DNA of 12,429 nucleotides from Gemmatimonadota bacterium (GTDB lineage Bacteria > JBHIER01 > G020348925), in NCBI GenBank assembly GCA_020348925.1, contig CP070758.1, positions 513,659-526,087 of the forward strand, in the 5' to 3' direction. The translations under genes were made by a program, and so were the position numbers. The notes under the pieces are model-generated. The model did no database searches, had not been told where the DNA came from, and saw nothing but the letters and a program-made list of their open reading frames with translations. Below, piece after piece: positions 6,973-12,429 of this stretch (positions within the stretch are counted from its first letter, which is position 1; every line of letters starts with the position of its first letter).

Positions 6973-7973
6973 ACATTTCCTGAGAAACGACACAATCTAT
7001 AGATCAGCAGCTGCATGACGAAACGTGGATTTTGATAACTCGACTTGAGATGTTTATCAGCTTCCAAGAGACATTGAAAAGCATGCTCGAATTCGGGTTG
7101 GGTCATGTCGCGGACCTGCTGTATATATGATCGAACAACAAAAGGCCTGATTTTGGCCCCTTGTGCTATTTCTTCTGTGGAAACTCCACTTGTGTACAGT
7201 TGGTGTACTTTGGTTAACGTCACGTAATGTTTTGTTAAAACCGAAACAAGACCTACCCCAGATTCACCCGTCTCCAGCAGAGAATGAAGTATGTGTAAGG
7301 AATCATTCAACCTTCGCTCAGCCACGGCCCCGGCGAAGTCAAAGACGGAATTGCTCTTTGTAATACCCACAACGGTTTCCACATCTTTCCGGTCTATCGT
7401 TGTTCGTTCATCAGTATACACGGCGAGCTTATCGATTTCGTTGGCCAATTCCCGAAGATTGGAACCAACGTAATTTTGTAAAACTACGAGAGCGTCTTGA
7501 CTGATCTGCATTCCCCTCGCCTGAACCCTTTTTCGAATCCAGGTTGGAATTTCATTGTCAAACAGCGGCCAAAAAACGACCGTCGTAACCCTTTTGCTGA
7601 GATCTTTAAAAAATCCCTTGCGCACATCCATTTTCGGCCCAACGAGCACCAGGCACGTCGTTCGGGCTGGATTCTCCGCGTAGCCGAAGAATATTTTTTT
7701 ATCCTTAGGAGTGCAGCGCTGAATATCTCGATAGATGACGAGTCTTCGCTCGGCCATCATGGGAAACGAAGAGGCGATGTCCACTGCTGTCGCCGCATCC
7801 GTTTCACCACCATAGAGCACATCGTAGTTGAAATCCTTTGTACTCGAATCTACGAGTACCTCGGAAATTTTTTCAAGTATCTCCTCTTTTAAAAAATCCT
7901 CCTCGCCGTGGAAGAGATAGACCGGCTCAAGATTGCCTTTTTGTATTTCCTTTAAGAGATCACCATATTTCAT
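6969..7973 (-). CDS. holA: DNA polymerase III subunit delta
   Basis: HolA is the clamp-loader delta subunit that opens the sliding clamp during DNA replication. The product has 334 residues, normal for the family. The opening MKYGDLLKEIQKGNLEPVYLFHGEE is typical, with the degenerate nucleotide-binding region of delta at about 17-27. Other family segments are the central SNLRELANEIDKLAVY at 171-186, VVGITKSNSVFDFAGAVAERR at 201-221, and the C-terminal clamp-loader helices ending QLLIYRL. I chose the ATG at 7971-7973 because AAGGAG (7983-7988) lies nine bases before it; the ATG at 7977-7979 would be only three bases away. A longer frame from a TTG at 8027 runs through the promoter and is rejected. 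Being next to rpsT is common for holA in many bacteria, although here the two genes are convergent rather than co-directional. Confidence 0.94.
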   Translation of the reverse strand: MKYGDLLKEIQKGNLEPVYLFHGEEDFLKEEILEKISEVLVDSSTKDFNYDVLYGGETDAATAVDIASSFPMMAERRLVIYRDIQRCTPKDKKIFFGYAENPARTTCLVLVGPKMDVRKGFFKDLSKRVTTVVFWPLFDNEIPTWIRKRVQARGMQISQDALVVLQNYVGSNLRELANEIDKLAVYTDERTTIDRKDVETVVGITKSNSVFDFAGAVAERRLNDSLHILHSLLETGESGVGLVSVLTKHYVTLTKVHQLYTSGVSTEEIAQGAKIRPFVVRSYIQQVRDMTQPEFEHAFQCLLEADKHLKSSYQNPRFVMQLLIYRLCRFSGNV

Positions 7974-7998
7974 CGACATGTTCTCCTTATCGCTTCTA

Positions 7999-8027
7999 AT
8001 GTTACTGCGAAGTGACCGAAATGTCAA
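7999..8027 (-). promoter_or_regulatory. Sigma70-type promoter of holA
   Basis: On the minus strand a perfect TTGACA (8022-8027) precedes TAACAT (7999-8004) with 17-base spacing. Transcription should start near 7992, giving a leader of about 20 bases that contains the AAGGAG ribosome binding site at 7983-7988. Confidence 0.7.
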
Positions 8028-8057
8028 TGAAAAAAAGAAAATAATGGAAAAAAATCC

Positions 8058-8092
8058 TTTACAAGGAAAGAGAAATGTATTAATGTTATAAG
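8058..8092 (+). promoter_or_regulatory. Candidate promoter region of the NhaC-family gene
   Basis: Two overlapping options exist. One is TTTACA (8058-8063) with TAATGT (8081-8086) at 17-base spacing. The other is an extended -10, TGT followed by TATAAG (8084-8092), without a good -35. The region lies about 70-105 bases upstream of the ATG at 8163 and is divergent from the holA promoter. Confidence 0.35.
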
Positions 8093-8162
8093 TTCATTTA
8101 TTTCGGTGTGTTCCTTTCAAGTGACACTTTTGCAATCTTGTTTTCCAGAAAGTAGAGTGCGG

Positions 8163-10139
8163 ATGAAAGACAGAGTTATACAGACGAAAAACGTAAGATG
8201 TCTGAGTAGCGTATTCTTCTTCACGTTACTTTTTTGTTGGGCTTTGTTTCCAGTGCATGCTCAGGAGCAGGAGGAACAGTTTGGGAAGGACTTACATACG
8301 TTTCGGATTGAAATACCGCGGTGTGTCCTGTCCTCCGTTCCTTGTGACATTTCCGTATCTGCTCTCGATGAAAAGGGAAACGTCCTGCACAGCTACACGG
8401 GGCGCCCTCAGGCATCCGGAATTCTGACAGAAAGAGATGGTCGCTGGATTCCCCTTGATCGCATCGGACCGTTTCGCCGGGGTCAACTCCTGTTACCAGG
8501 GGTTCGCCTGAGTTCTTCCACCATTACGGTTATCGATGGAAAAGTCGTTGAAAAACAACGGGTTCGGATTATTCCGGGAATATTATCCCTTCTCCCTCCG
8601 CTCTTAGCCATTGCCCTGGCTCTGCTCTTTCGCCAGGTTCTCCTGTCACTTTTTTGTGGTATATGGCTGGGGGCGACATTCTTGTTTGGATACAATCCCT
8701 TTCTCGGTTTTGTGCGTGTCTTGGACCACTATCTTGTGAATGCTCTTGCCGATCGTTCTCACGCGGCCATCATTCTCTTCAGTCTGACCCTCGGTGGCAT
8801 GGTCGGTATTATTGCCAGATCCGGTGGGGCCCAGGGGATCGTAACCGCCATCACCAGGGGGACAGGTTCTCCGCGAAGAGCCCAGATTGCGACCTGGGCC
8901 ATGGGAATTTTCATCTTTATCGACGATTATGCGAACAGCCTTCTCGTAGGGAACACCATGCGCCCTTTCACCGATACGCTCCGCATCTCACGGGAAAAAT
9001 TGGCCTATCTCGTCGATGCCACGGCTGCACCTGTATCGAGTATTGCCATTATCTCCACATGGATCGGGTTCGAGTTGGGTTTGGTGGGGGATGCCTTTAC
9101 TACGCTGGGTCTGGATCGCAATGTGTACATGACTTTTCTGCAAACGATACCCTACCGGTTCTACAGCCTCTTCACGCTTTTTTTCGTTTTTCTTATCGCC
9201 ATCACCCTGAGGGATTACGGTACCATGCGAGAGGCGGAAGTGAGAGCCCGAAGAACAGGCAAGGTATTACGGGATGGTGCGGAACCGTTGACGGACAAGG
9301 AATTGACGGAGGCTGTTGCACCAGAAGGAACGCCACTGCGGTGGTACAATGGATTGATACCGATTCTGACCGTTATTGTCGTTACTCTTGTGGGGCTTTG
9401 GTCGAGCGGGCGGAGTGCCCTCGGAAGTGAAGCAGCCAATGCGCCTCTGTACACGATCTTCAGCTCGGCCGACTCTTTTTCCGTCCTCATGTGGGCCTCC
9501 TTCATTGGGGCCGGTGTTGCGGCTCTCTTGACGCTTTCCCAGCGTATACTCTCTCTGAAAGAGACGATGGAGGCGTGGGTATCAGGTGCCAAATCGATGT
9601 TCTTTGCCATGCTGATCCTTGTTTCGGCCTGGTCCATAGGTTCGATCTGCAAGGATCTGAGTACGGCCGATTATGTCGTTCATGTCAGCAAAGGCGTGCT
9701 GACCCCCCATCTCATCCCATTGGCGGCATTTCTTATTTCAGCTTTTATCGGTTTCTCAACAGGAACCTCCTGGGGAACCATGGCGATACTGATGCCCATC
9801 GTGATACCGTTGGCCTACAAAATTCCATTGCAGGCGGGATTGGTCGAAGGCACGGCAGGGCACATACTATTGGGGGCGATCGCCGGAGTTTTGGCAGGCG
9901 CCACCTTTGGCGATCATTGCTCTCCGATATCTGACACAACCATCCTCTCTTCCATGGCTTCGGCGTGCGACCACATTGATCACGTTCGCACCCAGATGCC
10001 GTATGCCTTGACCACAGGTGCAGCGGCCTGTCTGTTGGGCTACCTCCCAGCTGGTTTTGGCTTCAGCCCTTATGTGTGCCTCGGGATGGGGAGTATTCTC
10101 CTGTTCTTTTTTCTCAGAATGTTTGGGAAGAAGGTGTGA
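8163..10139 (+). CDS. NhaC-family Na+/H+ antiporter with signal peptide and N-terminal extracytoplasmic domain
   Basis: The membrane part belongs to the Na_H_antiporter (NhaC) family, which exchanges sodium for protons or transports organic substrates across the inner membrane. Numbering from the ATG at 8163 (658 residues), a signal peptide spans about 1-33, with hydrophobic FFFTLLFCWALF and a likely cut after VHA. Residues about 34-135 form a hydrophilic, strand-rich domain that would sit outside the membrane. Many hydrophobic segments then run from about 137 to the end. Diagnostic motifs are FIFIDDYANSLLVGNTMRP (250-268), FSTGTSWGTMAILMP (531-545) and FGDHCSPISDTTILSS (582-597). The ATG is preferred to an upstream GTG at 8106 because it gives a clean signal peptide, although its Shine-Dalgarno is weak. 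The ion or substrate cannot be read from sequence. The N-terminal domain is unusual for NhaC proteins and I do not recognise its family. Confidence 0.88.
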   Translation: MKDRVIQTKNVRCLSSVFFFTLLFCWALFPVHAQEQEEQFGKDLHTFRIEIPRCVLSSVPCDISVSALDEKGNVLHSYTGRPQASGILTERDGRWIPLDRIGPFRRGQLLLPGVRLSSSTITVIDGKVVEKQRVRIIPGILSLLPPLLAIALALLFRQVLLSLFCGIWLGATFLFGYNPFLGFVRVLDHYLVNALADRSHAAIILFSLTLGGMVGIIARSGGAQGIVTAITRGTGSPRRAQIATWAMGIFIFIDDYANSLLVGNTMRPFTDTLRISREKLAYLVDATAAPVSSIAIISTWIGFELGLVGDAFTTLGLDRNVYMTFLQTIPYRFYSLFTLFFVFLIAITLRDYGTMREAEVRARRTGKVLRDGAEPLTDKELTEAVAPEGTPLRWYNGLIPILTVIVVTLVGLWSSGRSALGSEAANAPLYTIFSSADSFSVLMWASFIGAGVAALLTLSQRILSLKETMEAWVSGAKSMFFAMLILVSAWSIGSICKDLSTADYVVHVSKGVLTPHLIPLAAFLISAFIGFSTGTSWGTMAILMPIVIPLAYKIPLQAGLVEGTAGHILLGAIAGVLAGATFGDHCSPISDTTILSSMASACDHIDHVRTQMPYALTTGAAACLLGYLPAGFGFSPYVCLGMGSILLFFFLRMFGKKV

Positions 10140-10334
10140 GTTCATTCATTTAACTTACTGTATTCATGAACTGTTCTCCCGGTCTCCGTATTTGAATACA
10201 GGGTAGACGCCGTGCCGGAATCTTCGCGATTGTGTAACGGATTCTCAATGCAGAAGATTCCGGGATAAACCCGGAACGACATAATCAATAATCGTGGAAG
10301 ATGCTCTGGACCAAAGCTCGAAATACGTTTTCAC
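10140..10334. other. Convergent intergenic region with several hairpins
   Basis: This 195-base gap lies between the NhaC stop and the stop of the minus-strand LamG gene. CTGTATTCA (10158-10166) pairs perfectly with TGAATACAG (10193-10201). CCGGAATCTT (10215-10224) pairs perfectly with AAGATTCCGG (10254-10263). TTCCGGG (10258-10264) pairs with CCCGGAA (10270-10276) across a 5-base loop. The last two structures share bases 10258-10263 and cannot form together. None is followed by a clear T-tract on either strand, so they are not classic terminators. Confidence 0.6.
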
Positions 10335-11933
10335 TTATTGTACTTTGGTAGCCAAAATCATGGCATTTTTTTCAGAAAAAGTCCCTTTTATATACACTTT
10401 ATCCAAATAATCGAGATTCTGCCAGTAATCCAAATACTTCATGCTCCCTTTATATTCAACCCAAAGCAGTCCGGTTCCATCATCGACAGCTATCTTGTGG
10501 CCTCTGTCATAGACGGTCTCGATATTCTTAATTTGACCCTTAATCTCAACGGTCTTCCCGTCATACTTTGCGGCTTGGCCAAGCACATCCATGATCTTGA
10601 CCATACCGCAATCGGCCTGTTTTGCCAGAGTCAATCCATCCTGAACAATGTCCTCTATTCTGGAATATCCACCTTGGGTAAACGCTTCAGTCGCCTCTTT
10701 CATCTTTTTCCTTGCTTTGCCCGTATTACAGCCGAGCTCATCCACCATCTCTATACTCGTCTTCAACTCCTCAATACGCGGGTATGTACTCCAGGCTTTT
10801 TCAACGTTCAATTGGACGTTCGTCATCATTTGGTGAGCAAGAACGTAGTGCTCATCCTTCAAGGTCTCTTCCGCTTCTTCGAGCGCTCTGATAATAAATG
10901 ATATGTTGATCTCCTTCTCTTGAAACGTTTTTCGTTCTGCTTCGACATCATTTCTGATGATCGTATAACTCTCCAGTATATCCCAGATCTCATGTAACCG
11001 AAGGTGCGCACCATATCCGTGCTTAAATGCCTTTCCATATTCTTTATTCAGGAGTGCTTTTCTTGCCTCACCTAAATGTTTCGTAATCGCAGGCATCTCA
11101 ATATTATTTCGTTTTAAATAATTGATTTTGATCTCTGTCCCTACAACGAGATCCTCGGTCGCCTTGCCCCATGCGTCGTATGATGAAAAAACCGGAGCGG
11201 TGCTCTCCACCAGCATGGCATCGCCGTGGAGTGTTCCGTGATTTTCAAACGGAGAGAGATCTTGGACTGTTCCGTCGCGTGTGAGCTCATTGAAGTCATA
11301 GTAGGCGACGATATCCTTGTCACTTCCCGTAATTTTCTGTCCCATTCCAGATTCAATCTCATCCTCAGTCAGGGCACGACTGTAAATTCGGACTTCATCG
11401 AACTCACCGTGAAAACGGCGATCCTTCGTCGACTGTCCTACACAGAAAGCTTCATTGGTGCTTGAAGGATACTCGAGAGTGCCTTTCGTATCGAGAAAGC
11501 CGTTTATCCATATTTCCGCTTGATGCTTCTTATTCCCTCGCAAGACGCAAGCGATATGATACCACTGATGTGGGGATAACGCTAAATTTGATTTCAAGTA
11601 TCTCGCTCTGTCATTTCCAGAAAAGAAGACAACATGGCCTTCCTCGGAAATTGACACAGAATACCCCGCCCATTCAGTGTCAGTCAAACATTTTTCCAGG
11701 ACTGTCGTCTGATGAAAATCCTCTGACGTAGATTTCATCCAGACCTCAATCGTTAATGGGCCTGTGATGTTTAAACTCTGTGAATGAGGGATTTCCACAA
11801 AATCTCCGTATGTACCGCATTTGAGTGCCTTTGCCGATTCTTGTGCATCGGTTGCTTCAACCCAATCGATCTGAGCAGCGACTGTCAATGATAAAACGAT
11901 TAGGAGCCCAACTGTATTCCTCAAAGTTTTCAC
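10335..11933 (-). CDS. Secreted LamG-like / helical repeat / OB-fold protein
   Basis: The 532-residue product has no close functional match that I recognise. A signal peptide covers about 1-20 (hydrophobic LLIVLSLTVAA, likely cut before QIDWVE). Residues about 35-243 form a concanavalin-like LamG-type sandwich: FVEIPHSQSLNITGPLTIEVW, the QWYHIACVLRG strand at 123-133, and FHGEFDEVRIYSRALTEDEI at 174-193 are typical of the LamGL group. Residues about 280-445 are helical and charged, with three similar units at 287, 351 and 411. Residues about 445-532 look like a bacterial OB-fold, with YDGKTVEIKGQI and DDGTGLLWVEY. The protein is probably periplasmic or surface-located and binds carbohydrate or another ligand. 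It starts at a GTG (11931-11933) with GAGGAGA (11941-11947) seven bases upstream. It is monocistronic with its own promoter. Its base composition looks A+T-richer than that of the central genes. Confidence 0.85.
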   Translation of the reverse strand: MKTLRNTVGLLIVLSLTVAAQIDWVEATDAQESAKALKCGTYGDFVEIPHSQSLNITGPLTIEVWMKSTSEDFHQTTVLEKCLTDTEWAGYSVSISEEGHVVFFSGNDRARYLKSNLALSPHQWYHIACVLRGNKKHQAEIWINGFLDTKGTLEYPSSTNEAFCVGQSTKDRRFHGEFDEVRIYSRALTEDEIESGMGQKITGSDKDIVAYYDFNELTRDGTVQDLSPFENHGTLHGDAMLVESTAPVFSSYDAWGKATEDLVVGTEIKINYLKRNNIEMPAITKHLGEARKALLNKEYGKAFKHGYGAHLRLHEIWDILESYTIIRNDVEAERKTFQEKEINISFIIRALEEAEETLKDEHYVLAHQMMTNVQLNVEKAWSTYPRIEELKTSIEMVDELGCNTGKARKKMKEATEAFTQGGYSRIEDIVQDGLTLAKQADCGMVKIMDVLGQAAKYDGKTVEIKGQIKNIETVYDRGHKIAVDDGTGLLWVEYKGSMKYLDYWQNLDYLDKVYIKGTFSEKNAMILATKVQ

Positions 11934-12002
11934 GATGTTGTCTCCTCATGTTTGACCGTTCAGACAGACATTCATTCACACCTTTTGAAATCAATTCCTC
12001 TC

Positions 12003-12030
12003 AATATAATTCTCAGCCAGCGGATGTCAA
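12003..12030 (-). promoter_or_regulatory. Sigma70-type promoter of the LamG/OB-fold gene
   Basis: On the minus strand a perfect TTGACA (12025-12030) is followed after 16 bases by TATATT (12003-12008). The predicted start near 11996 gives a leader of about 60 bases containing the GAGGAGA ribosome binding site. The -10 box is the same as that of rpsT. Confidence 0.78.
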
Positions 12031-12348
12031 TCGAAAAGGTTAAGGTCAAATTACCCTGTTGAGAATCTGATATCCGTACATACTGCGAAGCGAATGTAAA
12101 ATGGTTTCCTTGGCCATACGGCAGTATTAACATTATGGCAAATGACCTAACAATTGGGCGCATAGAGTAACAATTTGTGGGGTAAGGGATTACATGTTTG
12201 CCAGCTTAAAATTAAAAAAGCATAACAATGAAGTTCCAGATGGAAGGTTTGATATTCTGATGCGAAGTATTGGATACTACAAGTGGGCAACGTGAGAGCC
12301 CCAAAAAGTACTTATTATCAAAGACATTATGTTAGAAAGTCAATAGGT
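12031..12348. other. AT-rich region with no recognised gene
   Basis: Between the LamG promoter and the right-edge hairpin I see no convincing gene. A 33-codon frame at 12194-12295 (plus) has an AAGGG eight bases or so upstream but no recognisable product. A possible promoter for the right-edge gene is TTGCCA (12198-12203), 17 bases, CATAAC (12221-12226), which would give a long leader of roughly 180 bases. The remainder holds nothing I can name. Confidence 0.5.
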
Positions 12349-12416
12349 ATGGTAGTCTCCTTTCTTTAATTTAGAGATGTAAGCGTACACACTCACAAAG
12401 AAAGGAGGACTACCAT
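12349..12416 (+). promoter_or_regulatory. Long inverted repeat enclosing a ribosome binding site and start codon
   Basis: The left arm, 12349-12367 (ATGGTAGTCTCCTTTCTTT), pairs with 12397-12416 (AAAGAAAGGAGGACTACCAT) in 19 base pairs with one bulged G, leaving a 29-base loop. The right arm contains AAGGAGG (12402-12408) and the first two bases of the ATG at 12415. Formed in RNA, it would hide the ribosome binding site. It could equally be a DNA element such as a mobile-element end or a recombination site. Confidence 0.6.
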
Positions 12417-12429
12417 GTGTACAAGTAAA
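12415..12429 (+). CDS. Start of an unidentified gene running off the right edge
   Basis: An ATG at 12415-12417 follows a perfect-looking AAGGAGG (12402-12408) by six bases and opens the frame M-C-T-S-K before the window ends. Five codons are too few to name a family. The strong ribosome binding site is the reason to call a gene here. It sits inside the long inverted repeat at 12349-12416, so its expression may be controlled by that structure. A transposase is one possibility, given the gene-poor surroundings and the inverted repeat, but nothing in the five residues supports it directly. Confidence 0.5.

Noticed and set aside
7974-8027. N-terminal extension of holA from a TTG at 8027
   Set aside because: The extension overlaps a TTGACA-17-TAACAT promoter and the ribosome binding site AAGGAG, and its residues do not resemble the HolA N terminus.
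8106-8162. N-terminal extension of the NhaC-family protein from a GTG at 8106
   Set aside because: It has no Shine-Dalgarno and would place 19 extra residues before an otherwise ordinary signal peptide beginning at 8163.
8654-9430. A 258-codon frame overlapping the NhaC-family gene on the same strand
   Set aside because: It is a shifted-frame shadow of the membrane-protein gene, with none of its conserved motifs and no ribosome binding site.
12194-12295. A 33-codon plus-strand frame with a weak AAGGG upstream
   Set aside because: Too short and without recognisable sequence features; it could be a chance frame or a gene remnant, so it is mentioned only in the region note.

Overview
The window reads as chromosomal DNA from an uncultured-type bacterium of the FCB supergroup (Zixibacteria, KSB1, Latescibacteria and similar lineages). 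The main reason is the first gene: a secreted protein with beta-sandwich (cohesin-like) and dockerin modules, ending in a 'QNYPNPFNP ... GVYFYRI' sorting domain that is characteristic of those lineages. The phylum is an inference. Several transcription signals follow the sigma70 pattern with a TATATT -10 box.

Layout, left to right. (1) Bases 2-1396, plus strand: the 3' part of the secreted dockerin protein, then a rho-independent terminator. (2) Bases 1397-1874: gene-free space between convergent genes, with an unusually perfect hairpin. (3) Bases 1875-6536, minus strand: a tight four-gene operon transcribed right to left as dus, larB, larC, fused ecfA. Every junction is a 4-base overlap in which the upstream TGA shares bases with the downstream ATG. 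LarB and LarC make the nickel-pincer nucleotide cofactor, and the co-translated ATPase belongs to the energy-coupling-factor importers, so nickel (or cobalt) import for this cofactor is a plausible joint role. LarE, LarA, EcfT and the substrate-binding subunit are not in the window. (4) Bases 6625-6972, plus strand: rpsT (ribosomal protein S20) with a near-consensus promoter and a strong ribosome binding site. (5) Bases 6969-7973, minus strand: holA (DNA polymerase III delta), meeting rpsT tail to tail with a 4-base overlap. (6) Bases 8163-10139, plus strand: an NhaC-family antiporter carrying a signal peptide and an extra extracytoplasmic domain. (7) Bases 10140-10334: a convergent intergenic region with overlapping, mutually exclusive hairpins. 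(8) Bases 10335-11933, minus strand: a secreted protein combining a LamG-like domain, a helical repeat region and an OB-fold, with its own near-consensus promoter. (9) Bases 11934-12414: mostly gene-free, AT-rich. (10) Bases 12415-12429: the first codons of a new gene whose ribosome binding site and start codon lie inside a 19-bp imperfect inverted repeat.

The window mixes housekeeping genes (rpsT, holA, dus) with accessory secreted proteins at both ends. I see no tRNA, rRNA, CRISPR array or complete mobile element. The best candidates for something less described are the dus-larB-larC-ecfA operon with its asymmetric fused ATPase, the LamG/helical-repeat/OB secreted protein, the NhaC protein with an extracytoplasmic domain, and the start-codon hairpin at the right edge.
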